Positions 1 through 8,169 of a stretch of DNA of 64,000 nucleotides are shown here, in pieces (the stretch's first letter is position 1; every line of letters begins with the position of its first letter). Below the pieces are notes generated by a model. That model worked only from the letters and a program-made list of their open reading frames with translations, made no database searches and was not told the origin of the DNA. Source of the stretch: Elusimicrobiota bacterium (GTDB lineage Bacteria > Elusimicrobiota > Elusimicrobia > Elusimicrobiales > UBA9959); assembly GCA_019135865.1 (NCBI GenBank), contig JAGVVD010000044.1:1-64000 (forward strand), in the 5' to 3' direction. The position numbers were made by a program, and so were the translations under genes.

Positions 1-51
1 TCCTCAACGGTCTTGGCGTACCTCGTTTTTGTCGGCCTATCCGGTGATGGC

Positions 52-81
52 CTGTCAGACCTCTGTAACAGTGAGTATAAT
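52..81 (+). promoter_or_regulatory. Possible promoter before the 99-227 hairpin
   Basis: A perfect TATAAT lies at 76-81, with a weak CTGTCA 18 bp upstream at 52-57. No coding sequence follows on this strand, so if active it would transcribe the inverted repeat at 99-227. Only the -10 box is convincing. Confidence 0.35.
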
Positions 82-98
82 AAAACCTGGTTATACAA

Positions 99-227
99 GC
101 TTTTTCCCCGAGCGGAATGAAGGGACCGGCACTGCCGGACGACCAAGAATGTTTGAGGCCTAGCGCTATGCGCGACGGCCGAGTTCTTGGTCGGCTGAAT
201 GAAGCGAGGATGTATCCCGGAAAAAGC
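99..227. repeat. Imperfect long hairpin, possible structured RNA
   Basis: The ends pair as GCTTTTTCC (99-107) with GGAAAAAGC (219-227). An inner pair is GACCAAGAA (141-149) with TTCTTGGTC (184-192). The apex carries GCGCTATGCGCG, also seen in the hairpin at 7968-8117. Bases 1-98 and 228-284 show no gene. The element lies just downstream of the RNase D gene end. It could be an RNA gene, a terminator-like structure or a diverged member of the hairpin family; the sequence does not decide. Confidence 0.4.
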
Positions 228-284
228 GAACCGTGACGAGCGTGTGTCCCCCGGGGGAGCCAATGGGGACCCGACTATCGGGGA

Positions 285-1460
285 TTACTTGGACGGTGAC
301 TGCGGCTGGCAGGAGCGGCGGTGCTCTTCGAGAGCGGCCAGCATCTCCGCGCCGTAGGAATCTATCTTGCGTTTGGTAAGCCCCTTGACCTTGGCCAGCG
401 CCTCCAGGGTCTGCGGGTCGGTCTGCGCTATGCGCTCGAGCATGTCGTTATTGAGGATGGACTCGGGCAGCATCCCGCGCACCCCGGCCGCGGCGTTGCG
501 CCAGTTCTTGAGCGCCGCCGCGCGCTTCTTGGACCCCTCGAAATTACAGCCGGCGTCCGGCCGCTCGCGGCGCTCGCGCCTGAGCGGCTTGTATTCCGGG
601 GCCGCCAGGCCGCGCGAGACGGCGTCCTCCAGCCAGTGACCGTGATGCGAGAGCACGTATTCCGTCGCGCCCTTGAAGACCGTCATATCCTTCATCGCCT
701 GCTCCGGGTCCCGGGCCAGCGAACCCAGGAAATCGTCGCCGACCACCTTGAAGGCCGGCCGGTCCAGGTCGCGCGCGCGGCGGTCGCGCTCGGCGAAAAG
801 CTCCTTCAGCACGGCCAGCTGCCGGGGTGAAAGCCCGCGCGACTGGCGCGAGGAGAAGAAAGCGTCGGGATCGTAATGCGGGTCCAGCGGCGAGAGCCGT
901 TCGAGCTTCTCGAACTCGTCCTTGATCTCCTCGAGGCGGCCTTTTTTCGCCAGCTCCTTGGCGAAGATCTTGCGCAGGCGGTAGAGGTACTTCACGTCCC
1001 TGGTGGCGTAGTCCAGCATCTCCGGCGAGATAGGCCGGCGGCCCCAGTCGGCCTTCTGGAACTTCTTATTGAGATCGATGTTGAAATGCTCCTTGACCAG
1101 CGCGTCCAGGCCGCAGCGCTTGAAACCCAGGTACTTCGATGCTATCATCACGTCGAAGACGTTGCGGATCCCGGTATCGAAGGTGGTCTTGAGCATCTTG
1201 ATATCCCACTCGCCGGAGTGGAAGAGCTTCTCTATCGCCGGGTCCTCCAGCAGCGGCTTGAGCGGACTGACGTCCACTCTCAGCGAATCGATGACGGCGT
1301 CCACGCTCTGTGCGGACAACTGCACCAGGCAGAGGCTCTCGCGGTAGGCGTAGAGGCCGTTGGATTCTATGTCGATGGAAAGGTAGGGACTCGAAGAAGC
1401 TTTCGCGAGGACCTTTTCCAGCGCTTTGCGGTCCTCCACCAGGATGTAACCCATATTCAA
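285..1460 (-). CDS. rnd: Ribonuclease D
   Basis: This 391-residue protein is a DEDDy 3'-5' exoribonuclease expected to trim tRNA and other stable RNA precursors in the cytoplasm. The exonuclease domain fills about residues 1-185: D30 and E32 (IDIES), D86 (GEWDIK), and Y151 with D155 (YATRD) are the expected metal ligands and catalytic tyrosine. Two helical HRDC-type segments follow at about 210-290 and 315-385, the arrangement of full-length RNase D. It is divergent from the pseudouridine synthase gene, with only 24 bp between the two starts, so their promoters must overlap. The start at 1460 keeps the whole exonuclease fold. The family assignment is secure. Confidence 0.93.
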   Translation of the reverse strand: MNMGYILVEDRKALEKVLAKASSSPYLSIDIESNGLYAYRESLCLVQLSAQSVDAVIDSLRVDVSPLKPLLEDPAIEKLFHSGEWDIKMLKTTFDTGIRNVFDVMIASKYLGFKRCGLDALVKEHFNIDLNKKFQKADWGRRPISPEMLDYATRDVKYLYRLRKIFAKELAKKGRLEEIKDEFEKLERLSPLDPHYDPDAFFSSRQSRGLSPRQLAVLKELFAERDRRARDLDRPAFKVVGDDFLGSLARDPEQAMKDMTVFKGATEYVLSHHGHWLEDAVSRGLAAPEYKPLRRERRERPDAGCNFEGSKKRAAALKNWRNAAAGVRGMLPESILNNDMLERIAQTDPQTLEALAKVKGLTKRKIDSYGAEMLAALEEHRRSCQPQSPSK

Positions 1461-1484
1461 TATGATAACATTTTAGCCGCCGCT

Positions 1485-2045
1485 ATGCCCCATATCGCCT
1501 TCTACAAGCCCTACGGCGCGGTCTCGCAGTTCACCCCCGAAGCGGGGCACCGCCCGCTGGCCGCTTTCGGCCTGCCGCGCGGCGTCTACCCGGCCGGCCG
1601 GCTGGACGCCGACAGCGAGGGGCTGCTGATACTGACCTCGGACGGCCGCTTCCAGCACCTGGTAGCCGACCCCTCCCACAAGAAGGAGAAGACCTACTGG
1701 GCGCAGGTGGACCGCGTCATAACCGAAGAGGCGCTGGCCGCGCTGCGCGCCGGCGTCACGCTGAACGACGGCCCCACCCGCCCCTGCCGGGCGCGCCTGA
1801 TGGAGGAACCGGCCCTGCCGCCGCGCGTCCCCCCCGTGCGCTTCCGCAGGACCGTGCCCACTTCCTGGGCGGAACTGATCATCACCGAGGGCCGCAACCG
1901 GCAGGTCCGCCGCATGCTGGCCCATGTCGGCTTCCCGGTCCTGCGCCTGGTCCGCCGGGCCGTCGGCGCCGTCACGCTCGACGGCCTCGAGCCCGGCCGC
2001 TGGCGCGAACTGACGCAGGAAGAAGTGAGATCTTTCTCCAAATGA
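1485..2045 (+). CDS. rluE: 23S rRNA pseudouridine synthase, RluE/RsuA family
   Basis: This 186-residue protein should isomerise a uridine in large-subunit rRNA to pseudouridine. The catalytic-Asp motif GRLDADSEGLLILTSDG lies at about residues 36-52, and the family's C-terminal RNRQVRRM motif is at about 140-147. It lacks an N-terminal S4 domain, as RluE does, and its length matches RluE. The reading frame stays open far upstream, but the ATG at 1485 begins directly at the conserved HIAFYKPYG strand. A TATGAT box at 1461-1466 would give a leader of about 12 nt without a Shine-Dalgarno sequence. Target nucleotide specificity is inferred from size and closest family only. Confidence 0.9.
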   Translation: MPHIAFYKPYGAVSQFTPEAGHRPLAAFGLPRGVYPAGRLDADSEGLLILTSDGRFQHLVADPSHKKEKTYWAQVDRVITEEALAALRAGVTLNDGPTRPCRARLMEEPALPPRVPPVRFRRTVPTSWAELIITEGRNRQVRRMLAHVGFPVLRLVRRAVGAVTLDGLEPGRWRELTQEEVRSFSK

Positions 2046-2090
2046 CACGCCCGTTTCCCCGCATTCAAGGAAAAACCATCGGGGTCCTGT

Positions 2091-2206
2091 CGGCGGTTCG
2101 CTCCGAAAAAACAGCGTCGCGCACACCGTGCGCGCGCTTCCGGCTCTCGCCGCTCGCGCTTACGCAAGCTCGCGGCTCCGGACGGTTTTTCTCCGCGAAT
2201 CCGCCG
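2091..2206. repeat. Long hairpin family, copy A
   Basis: This inverted repeat pairs CGGCGGTTCGC on the left with GCGAATCCGCCG on the right. Its inner helix is GCCGC (2149-2153) with GCGGC (2172-2176) around the conserved GCTCGCGCTTACG-type core. It is the most diverged of five copies in the window and is in the same orientation as copy C. It sits between rluE and the dehydrogenase gene and contains no supported gene. Confidence 0.7.
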
Positions 2207-2274
2207 CCACCCCCATTGCCTACCGATAAAAACGCGGGGAAACGCGAACACTTATTCCATGCTGAGGAGATCTC

Positions 2275-3159
2275 ATGACACCGCCGAGAATAGGGTTCAT
2301 AGGCCTGGGCATAATGGGCTCGGCCATGGCCAAAAACCTCGTAAAGGCCGGCTACGACGTCACCGTCTGGAACCGCGACCGCAGGAAGACGGAGGAGTTC
2401 CAGGCCCTGGGCCGCGAAGCCGCCGCCACACCCAAGGACCTCGCCCGGCGCTGCGACGTAGTGATAACCATGGTCACCGGCGACGAGGCTATGGAAGCGG
2501 TGCTCGGCGGCCCCGACGGCCTCTTCGCCGCCCGCTTCGGCGGCTCCACGCTCATCAACATGAGCACCGTCTCCTCCGCCTACTGCGAAAAGCTCGCGGC
2601 CCTCTGCTTCCGGGAGGCCGTGACCTTCCTGGACTGCCCCGTCGCGGGCTCCAAGCCGCTGGCCGGGAACGGCACGCTGATCATCCTGGCCGGCGCGGAG
2701 GAGAAAGCCCTCGAGAAACGCCGCCCCCTCCTCCTTTCGATGGGCAGGACCGTCATCCACGCCGGCCCGCCGACCGCCGGCACGCGGCTCAAACTCTGCG
2801 TGAACCTCCTCCTGGCCCAGATGACCACCGGACTGTGCGAGAGCGCGGCGCTGGCAAAAGCCTTCGGCCTGGACCCGGAACTGATATTCCGGACGGCCGA
2901 GGCCAGCCCGGCGCTGGACTGCGGTTACTTCCGGATGAAGAAAGAGAACATATTAAAAAGGGAATTCCCCCCGGCCTTCGCGCTCAAGGACCTGCTCAAG
3001 GACGTCCGCTATATCCTGTCCGGGGCCGGTTCGCGCGGGCTGGAGCTGCCGGTGACCGCCGCAGTGGAAATGCTGGCGGCCAAAACATATAATAGCGGTG
3101 AAAGGAACAGCGACCTGACCTCGATCCTCAAGTCGCTGGACCCGCGGGAGGAAAGATGA
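2275..3159 (+). CDS. NAD(P)-dependent beta-hydroxyacid dehydrogenase
   Basis: This 294-residue protein belongs to the 3-hydroxyisobutyrate dehydrogenase / glyoxylate (succinic semialdehyde) reductase family. The Rossmann motif GFIGLGIMGSAMAKNL sits at residues 7-22. The substrate-binding signature DCPVAGSKPLAGNGTL is at about 119-134, and the family's catalytic lysine lies in the GTRLKLCVNLLLA helix at about 170-182. Substrates could be glyoxylate, succinic semialdehyde or tartronate semialdehyde; neighbours do not decide. The start has GAGGAG a few bases upstream. The stop overlaps the next small gene (ATGA), suggesting cotranscription. Confidence 0.88.
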   Translation: MTPPRIGFIGLGIMGSAMAKNLVKAGYDVTVWNRDRRKTEEFQALGREAAATPKDLARRCDVVITMVTGDEAMEAVLGGPDGLFAARFGGSTLINMSTVSSAYCEKLAALCFREAVTFLDCPVAGSKPLAGNGTLIILAGAEEKALEKRRPLLLSMGRTVIHAGPPTAGTRLKLCVNLLLAQMTTGLCESAALAKAFGLDPELIFRTAEASPALDCGYFRMKKENILKREFPPAFALKDLLKDVRYILSGAGSRGLELPVTAAVEMLAAKTYNSGERNSDLTSILKSLDPREER

Positions 3160-3332
3160 AAAAACATTTCCAGCAGGCCGCCGCGAGACTTCGCATGATG
3201 CCCCCCTGGATGACGGCCCTCGTCGTGCTGGCCCTTATACTCACGGTCTTCCATGTCGCTTTCGAAATAGAGTACATGCTGGACGTCGCCGAGATGGACA
3301 GGCCCTGCGCCGGCGACTGTCTCCAGGACTGA
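3156..3332 (+). CDS. Small single-span membrane protein
   Basis: A 58-residue reading frame begins at an ATG overlapping the dehydrogenase stop (ATGA), with GGGAGGAAAG upstream as ribosome-binding site. A positively charged N-terminus of about 17 residues precedes one hydrophobic helix (about residues 18-36, TALVVLALILTVFHVAF). The acidic C-terminal tail has two cysteines spaced CAGDC. No family is recognised. Translational coupling and typical codon use support a real gene. The CxxxC tail just before the iron-uptake genes may be a metal or redox site, but that is a guess. Confidence 0.6.
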   Translation: MKKHFQQAAARLRMMPPWMTALVVLALILTVFHVAFEIEYMLDVAEMDRPCAGDCLQD

Positions 3333-3340
3333 CCCCTCCC

Positions 3341-3369
3341 TTGACCGCCCGCGGCATAAATGTTAGAGT
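3341..3369 (+). promoter_or_regulatory. Promoter of the feo regulator gene
   Basis: TTGACC at 3341-3346 is followed 17 bp later by TAGAGT at 3364-3369, inside the operator palindrome. The predicted transcript start is about 3376, so the leader would be about 6 nt and have no Shine-Dalgarno sequence. Confidence 0.55.
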
Positions 3370-3385
3370 TATCTAACATTTATGC
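3354..3385. promoter_or_regulatory. DtxR/MntR-type operator over -10 box and start codon
   Basis: A perfect inverted repeat with 14-bp arms (GCATAAATGTTAGA and its complement) and a 4-bp spacer GTTA. It covers the -10 region and the ATG at 3382. The position directly before a DtxR-family gene predicts autorepression and metal control of the downstream feoAB gene. The palindrome is seen directly; the ligand protein is inferred. Confidence 0.75.
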
Positions 3386-3828
3386 CCGGACACGCCCCGA
3401 TCTCCCCCAAAATGCAGGATTACCTCGAGGCCGTCACCGCGCTCGCCCCGGCCCGCGGCGGCGCCCGCGTCGCCGACATAGCCAGGCGCCTCGGCGTCAG
3501 GATGCCCACCGTCAATTCCGCGCTGCGCGTGCTGCGCGGGGCCGGCATGATCACGCAGGCCCGTTACGGCGCCGTCCATCCCACCCCGCGCGGGCTCAAG
3601 GAGGGCAGGGGAATAGAGCGTTCGCATCTCGGACTGAGGTCCTTTCTCAGGCTCGTCACCGGCGCCGGCGAGCGCGCGGCCGACGCCGAGGCCTGCCGCC
3701 TGGAGCACGCGGTAAGCCCCCGCACCATGTCGGCGATAGAGGCCATGACCGCGTTCTACTCCTCCGCGGCGGGCAGGGCGAGACTGAAGGAGCTCAGGAC
3801 GTTCATCAGGGGGAGACGCCGCCGATGA
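3382..3828 (+). CDS. DtxR-family metal-dependent transcriptional regulator
   Basis: This 148-residue protein has an N-terminal winged helix (about residues 8-70: SPKMQDYLEAV, then VADIARRLGVRMPTVNSALRVL), the typical DtxR/MntR DNA-binding region. A helical dimerisation segment follows with C-A-E-A-C-R-L-E-H-A-V (about residues 97-107), the metal-ligand helix of the family. It has no SH3-like C-terminal domain, so it is of the short MntR type. The stop overlaps the feoAB start (ATGA), making it the first gene of an iron-uptake operon. It likely senses Fe(II) or Mn(II) and represses its own operon through the palindrome over its start codon. Confidence 0.82.
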   Translation: MPGHAPISPKMQDYLEAVTALAPARGGARVADIARRLGVRMPTVNSALRVLRGAGMITQARYGAVHPTPRGLKEGRGIERSHLGLRSFLRLVTGAGERAADAEACRLEHAVSPRTMSAIEAMTAFYSSAAGRARLKELRTFIRGRRRR

Positions 3829-5795
3829 CGCCGAAGACCAGGGAGTTAACCGACCTGCTCTCGGCCCAGGAAGGCGAGCGCGGCTATGTCCAGTCCATCG
3901 AAGGCGGTCCGGGACTCAGGTCCCGCCTGCGCGCCATGGGGATCATCGAAGGCCGCCAGCTGCACAAGGTCTCCCCTCTCTCCGCCCGGGGGCCCGTGAT
4001 AACCGAAGTGCTCGGTACGCGCGTCGCCATCGGCCGCAACATGGCCGGACGCATAAAGCTCAAGGTGCGCGCCCGCTCGGTACTGCTGACCGGCAACCCG
4101 AACGTCGGCAAGAGCGTGGTCTTTTCCCGCCTGACGGGCCTGGACGTGATCTCCTCCAACTATCCCGGCACCACGGTGGAGTACACCAGCGGCTCCACGA
4201 TGCTGGCGGGCCACCGCTTCCAGCTCACCGACGTGCCCGGCGCCTACTCCCTCGAACCCACCAACAAAGCCGAAGAGGCGGCCGCCGGCATCATAAACTC
4301 CTCGCCCGGCGACCTGGTCCTGAACGTGCTCGACGCCACCAACCTGGAGCGCAACCTGTTCTTCGCCATGCAGATGCTCGAGAAAGGCCTGCCGGTCGTC
4401 TTCCTGCTCAACAAATGGGACATGGCCGAGCGCCGCGGCATACATATCGACGTGAAAGGGCTTGAAACGGATCTCGGCGCCCGCTTCATACCGCTGGTGG
4501 CGACCACCGGCGAAGGGCTGAAGGAACTGGACGCCGCCGTCGCCGCTTTCCTGGCCGGCCGTCTGCCCGCGCCGATCTGCCCGCCTCCCGGCCACGACGA
4601 GAAATGGAAACTCATCGGCCGCATCGCCGCCGAGCGCCAGCGCATAGAGCACCGGCATCCCGGCTTCCTCGAAAAGCTGGCGGACCTGACCTCGCGCCCT
4701 TCCACCGGCCTGCCCGCAGCGGCCGCCGTGCTGGCGCTCTCTTTCTATATCATACGCTTCATAGGCGAGGGGCTCATCGGCGTCCTCGAACCTCTCTTCA
4801 ACGACTACTATATGCCGCTGCTGCTGCGCGCGGCGGACCTGGCGCCCGCGCCGGACTGGCTGAAGGCCATGCTGCTGGGCGTAACGCCCGCCCCGATGGA
4901 ATCGTTCGGCCTGCTGACTACCGGCCTGTTCATCCCTTTCATAGTCGTCCTGCCCTATATACTGGCTTTCTACCTCATACTGAGCCTCCTGGAGGACCTG
5001 GGCTACCTGCCGCGGCTGGCGGTGCTGCTCGACGATTTCATGCATCGCCTGGGACTGCACGGCTACGGCACCATCCCCGTGATGCTCGGGCTCGGCTGCA
5101 AGGTGCCCGGCATACTCGCGGCCCGCGTCCTGGAGACCCGGCGCGAACGGGTCATCGCGACGGCCCTGGCCCTGATGGTGGCCCCGTGCATGCCGCAGAG
5201 CGCCATGATACTGAGCCTCCTGGCGCCGCACGGCATGGGCTGGGTTTTCCTGGTCTTCGGGACCATCGCGGCCACCGGCCTGACGGCCGGCGCGGCCCTG
5301 AACCGCTTCATCCGCGGCGAGACGCCCGAACTTTTCGTCGAGATCCCCCCCTACCATCTCCCCCCGCCCGGCCTGGTGGCGCGCAAAGTCTGGATACGGC
5401 TCAAGGATTTCCTCCTCGACGCGGTCCCGATGATCATGCTCGGAGTCTTCCTGGTCAACCTGGCCGACATGAGCGGCGCGCTGACCGCGGTCTCCGGGGC
5501 GTTCAAAGGACCGCTCGAAACCCTCTTCGGCCTGCCCGGCGAGACGGTATCGGTCATGGTGCTCGGCTTCCTGAAAAAGGACATCTCGATAGCCATGCTG
5601 GCGCCTTTCGGCCTCGCCCCGGCGCAGATAGCCGTGGCCAGCGTCTTCCTGGCGCTTTACCTGCCCTGCCTGGCCAGCCTGCTGGTCATGGTAAGGGAAC
5701 TGGGAGCGAAGGAGTCGCTGGGGATCGCTCTGCTGAACCTGGCCGCCGCCTCCGCCGCGGCCGCCCTGCTGCACCTGGCGCTGACGGTCCTGTAA
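3825..5795 (+). CDS. feoB: Fused FeoA-FeoB ferrous iron transporter
   Basis: This 656-residue inner-membrane protein imports Fe(II). Residues 1-75 form an SH3-like FeoA domain (GPGLRSRLRAMGIIEG, then VLGTRVAIGRNMAGRIKL). A G-protein domain follows with G1 GNPNVGKS, G3 DVPG and G4 NKWD, then the FeoB membrane region of about eight spans. The Gate motif LGLGCKVPG and a CMPQSA segment of the second Gate repeat are present. FeoA and FeoB are usually separate genes; here they are one chain, shorter than the 773 residues of E. coli FeoB. The ATG at 3825 overlaps the regulator's stop, so the two are translationally coupled. Confidence 0.93.
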   Translation: MTPKTRELTDLLSAQEGERGYVQSIEGGPGLRSRLRAMGIIEGRQLHKVSPLSARGPVITEVLGTRVAIGRNMAGRIKLKVRARSVLLTGNPNVGKSVVFSRLTGLDVISSNYPGTTVEYTSGSTMLAGHRFQLTDVPGAYSLEPTNKAEEAAAGIINSSPGDLVLNVLDATNLERNLFFAMQMLEKGLPVVFLLNKWDMAERRGIHIDVKGLETDLGARFIPLVATTGEGLKELDAAVAAFLAGRLPAPICPPPGHDEKWKLIGRIAAERQRIEHRHPGFLEKLADLTSRPSTGLPAAAAVLALSFYIIRFIGEGLIGVLEPLFNDYYMPLLLRAADLAPAPDWLKAMLLGVTPAPMESFGLLTTGLFIPFIVVLPYILAFYLILSLLEDLGYLPRLAVLLDDFMHRLGLHGYGTIPVMLGLGCKVPGILAARVLETRRERVIATALALMVAPCMPQSAMILSLLAPHGMGWVFLVFGTIAATGLTAGAALNRFIRGETPELFVEIPPYHLPPPGLVARKVWIRLKDFLLDAVPMIMLGVFLVNLADMSGALTAVSGAFKGPLETLFGLPGETVSVMVLGFLKKDISIAMLAPFGLAPAQIAVASVFLALYLPCLASLLVMVRELGAKESLGIALLNLAAASAAAALLHLALTVL

Positions 5796-5855
5796 AGGCT
5801 CCCCCGTAAAATTGTAATCTGTACTCCGTCAGTTTTTCGCCGAGAGAGGTGTATC

Positions 5856-7178
5856 TTGACCGTCACGACCAGGAGAGCGGCGCCCGCCGCGATGAAAAGA
5901 CTGCTCAGGGAAGTGCTGGACCATGAGGTCTACCCCGCCATGGGCTGCACCGAACCCGTGGCCGTGGCGCTCTGCGCCGCGCGGGCCTCCGCCCTCCTCA
6001 AAAAGCCGCCGGAACGGGTGGAAGTCCGGCTGGACCCGGGCACCTTCAAGAACGGACTGGCCGTAGCCCTGCCCAATACCGGCGGGGAAAAAGGCAACGC
6101 CCTGGCAGCCGCCGTCGGCGCGGTGCTGGCCGTTCACAAGGCCGGCGCGGGCATCTTCAAGGGTCTCTCCGGCAAGAACCTGGAGGCCGCCCGGGCCCTC
6201 CTGCGCTCGGGCGCGGTCTCGCTCAAACCCGATCACTCGAAACGGGGCATTTTCATCTCCGCGCGCGTTTCGGCTGGGAAGGACTCGGCGCTCTGCGTCG
6301 TGGCCGGCGGGCACGGCAGGGTGACCCGGCTGGAACTCAACGGCAGGGCGCTGCGCTCCGGCGCCGGCGGAGCCCCCTCCGAAGGCCTGCTCCCCTACAA
6401 GAGGCTCCTCAAGGTCTCCGATTTCGGCGACCTGGTCGCCGCGGCCGAAAGCGCCGGCCCCGCCGAACTGGCCTACATAGAGAAAGGCGTGAAGATGAAC
6501 CTGCGCGCCTCCGAAGCGGGAATGGAAGCCGGCAAGGTCGGTTATTATCTGAAGGACCTGGTCGATAAAGGTTTCCTGCACCGGGACGTGGTGACCCGGG
6601 TCAAGATGATGGCGGCCTCCGCCACCGACGCCAGGATGGCCGGGATGTCCCTGCCGGTCATGTCCAGCGGCGAATCCGGCAACCAGGGCGTCGTGGCCTC
6701 GCTGGTACCGTGGATAATCGGCAGTGCCTCACGGGTGCCCCGGGCGAGGATCCTGCGCAGCATAGCCCTTTCCCACATGATAAACGCCTACATCAAGGTC
6801 TTCACCGGCGAACTGGCCCCCATCTGCGGCTGCGCCGTGGCGGCCGGCGTCGGCGCGGCGGCGGCCATAGTCTACCAGCGCCGCGGCGGGGACCGCCGGG
6901 CGCTCACGCTGGCGGTCAACACCGTCATAAGCGACATCGGCGGAATGCTCTGCGACGGCGCCAAGAGCGGCTGCGCGCTCAAAGTCGCCTCCTCGGCCGA
7001 CTCGGCCGTGCGCGCGGGCTGGATGGCCGCGGCCGGCGAAGGCATCACCGAGGAGGAGGGCTTCATCGGCGCCACCGCCGAGGAGACCATAAAGAACATC
7101 GCCCATATCTCCAGGGCCGGCATGGGCGGCGTGGACAGGATCATGCTCGACATCATGGCCAGGAAGAATTCCCGCTGA
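5856..7178 (+). CDS. cyuA: L-cysteine desulfidase / CyuA (UPF0597) family
   Basis: This 440-residue cytoplasmic protein is expected to be a [4Fe-4S] enzyme that breaks L-cysteine into sulfide, ammonia and pyruvate, related to the serine dehydratase alpha subunit. Conserved cysteines occur in YPAMGCTEP (near residue 31), ICGCAV (about 324-326), GMLCDGAKSGC (about 367-374). The substrate motif SGNQG is at about 275. The start is taken as TTG at 5856 because GAGAGAGG lies 6-13 nt upstream; the next ATG at 5892 lacks such a site. A sulfide-releasing enzyme beside an iron importer suggests coordinated Fe and S supply, which is inference. Confidence 0.85.
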   Translation: MTVTTRRAAPAAMKRLLREVLDHEVYPAMGCTEPVAVALCAARASALLKKPPERVEVRLDPGTFKNGLAVALPNTGGEKGNALAAAVGAVLAVHKAGAGIFKGLSGKNLEAARALLRSGAVSLKPDHSKRGIFISARVSAGKDSALCVVAGGHGRVTRLELNGRALRSGAGGAPSEGLLPYKRLLKVSDFGDLVAAAESAGPAELAYIEKGVKMNLRASEAGMEAGKVGYYLKDLVDKGFLHRDVVTRVKMMAASATDARMAGMSLPVMSSGESGNQGVVASLVPWIIGSASRVPRARILRSIALSHMINAYIKVFTGELAPICGCAVAAGVGAAAAIVYQRRGGDRRALTLAVNTVISDIGGMLCDGAKSGCALKVASSADSAVRAGWMAAAGEGITEEEGFIGATAEETIKNIAHISRAGMGGVDRIMLDIMARKNSR

Positions 7179-7179
7179 A

Positions 7180-7935
7180 ATGCCGGTGTTCTCGCTCTTC
7201 CCCTCCGACGAAGCCGCCGACAGGGCCCTCTGCCTGAAAGCCGCGGCGGAGTTGCGCCGGACCGGCCCGGCCGAAGCGCTGGAGCGGTGGCGCGCCAGGC
7301 CCGGCGAACTTTTCTCCGCCCCGGCGGCCGCGGCCCTGTCCGAAGCTTCGTCGGCGGCGGCCGGGCTGGGCCTCAGGACCTCCGTCTTCGACGCCGCCGG
7401 TCTGCCGCTCCTCCCCCCGCCCGAAGCGCTGCTCAAGGCCGAGGCCGGGGACGAAGGCGTAAGACTTTACAGAAAAAGCGTCAAGGAATTCTTCCCGTAC
7501 GCGGAGATCGCGGCCTTCGCGGCGGGCGCGGTGGAAGAGACCCCTCCCTCGGCGAACCCGGCGGAACTCTCCGCCGGCCTCGAAGCGGCGATAAAGAGGA
7601 CGCTGGGTCGGGCGTCCGGGACGGCTCCGGGCTCCGCGGCGGAGCGGAAGGAGACCGCCCTGTACCTCGATATTCTCACGACGGCGGGGGCGCGTTACCG
7701 GCTGCGCTGGGACGAGGCGGATTATTCCTGGCTCGGCGCGCGGAAGGAGTATTCCTCGCTGGAGAATTTCCGCCTTACGCTGGAGGAACTGCACGCTTTC
7801 TCGTTCGGCAAGACGCCCGTCACCGCCGCCTTCACGGCGCTGCGCCTCCGCGCTCCCCTGGCCCCGTTCCGCCTCCGGGACCTCGACGCCTTCGACTTCA
7901 ACCTCCGCTGGTTCCTCGCCGTCACCCGCAAGTAA
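7180..7935 (+). CDS. Hypothetical protein
   Basis: This 251-residue protein starts one base after the cysteine desulfidase stop and is therefore probably in its operon. It is alanine-, leucine- and arginine-rich, has no signal peptide and no transmembrane segment, and shows no motif I recognise. The C-terminal half has more ordered composition (YLDILTTAGARYRLRWDEADYSWLGARKEYSSLENF, abbreviated here as a WDEADYSWLG-centred segment), which may be a folded domain. Codon use matches its neighbours and the frame is intact, so it is likely real. Function unknown. Confidence 0.65.
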   Translation: MPVFSLFPSDEAADRALCLKAAAELRRTGPAEALERWRARPGELFSAPAAAALSEASSAAAGLGLRTSVFDAAGLPLLPPPEALLKAEAGDEGVRLYRKSVKEFFPYAEIAAFAAGAVEETPPSANPAELSAGLEAAIKRTLGRASGTAPGSAAERKETALYLDILTTAGARYRLRWDEADYSWLGARKEYSSLENFRLTLEELHAFSFGKTPVTAAFTALRLRAPLAPFRLRDLDAFDFNLRWFLAVTRK

Positions 7936-7967
7936 AGAGTGAGTTTACCCGTTCAGCGTCCCGATAA

Positions 7968-8117
7968 GGAGACAGCCGGGGGAGGCGGCGTGTCAGCTTA
8001 GCAGGACCGCCTCGGAGCTCCGAGCATCGTAAGCGCGAGGAGCGAGAGCCGAGGACCGACGCGCTATGCGCGCGAGTCCGTGTCCTGCGTGCTGACACGC
8101 CGACATGCCCCCGGCAT
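7968..8117. repeat. Long hairpin family, copy B
   Basis: The outer helix pairs GGCGTGTCAGC with GCTGACACGCC. The inner covarying helix is GCTCC (8017-8021) with GGAGC (8039-8043). The copy begins GGAGACAGCCGGGGG and ends in CCCCCGGCAT. It is about 90 % identical to the reverse complement of copy C, so the pair flanks the GH57 gene in inverted orientation. Confidence 0.85.
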
Positions 8118-8134
8118 AGTTATTCCTTCCGCCC

Positions 8135-8163
8135 TTTCACCGGGCGGGCATTGTTTCTATAAT
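8135..8163 (+). promoter_or_regulatory. Leaderless-type promoter of the GH57 gene
   Basis: TATAAT at 8158-8163 ends 6 nt before the ATG at 8170, so transcription should start at or next to the A of the start codon. TTTCAC at 8135-8140 is a weak -35 at 17 bp spacing. There is no Shine-Dalgarno sequence. Confidence 0.7.
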
Positions 8164-8169
8164 ATCCCC

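Noticed and set aside
3846-5774. Long reading frames opposite real genes (for example antisense to feoB, the GH57 genes, glgP and nhaC)
   Set aside because: They lie wholly inside well-supported genes on the other strand, have low-complexity R/G/A/H/Q-rich translations with no motif, and arise from high G+C at third positions.
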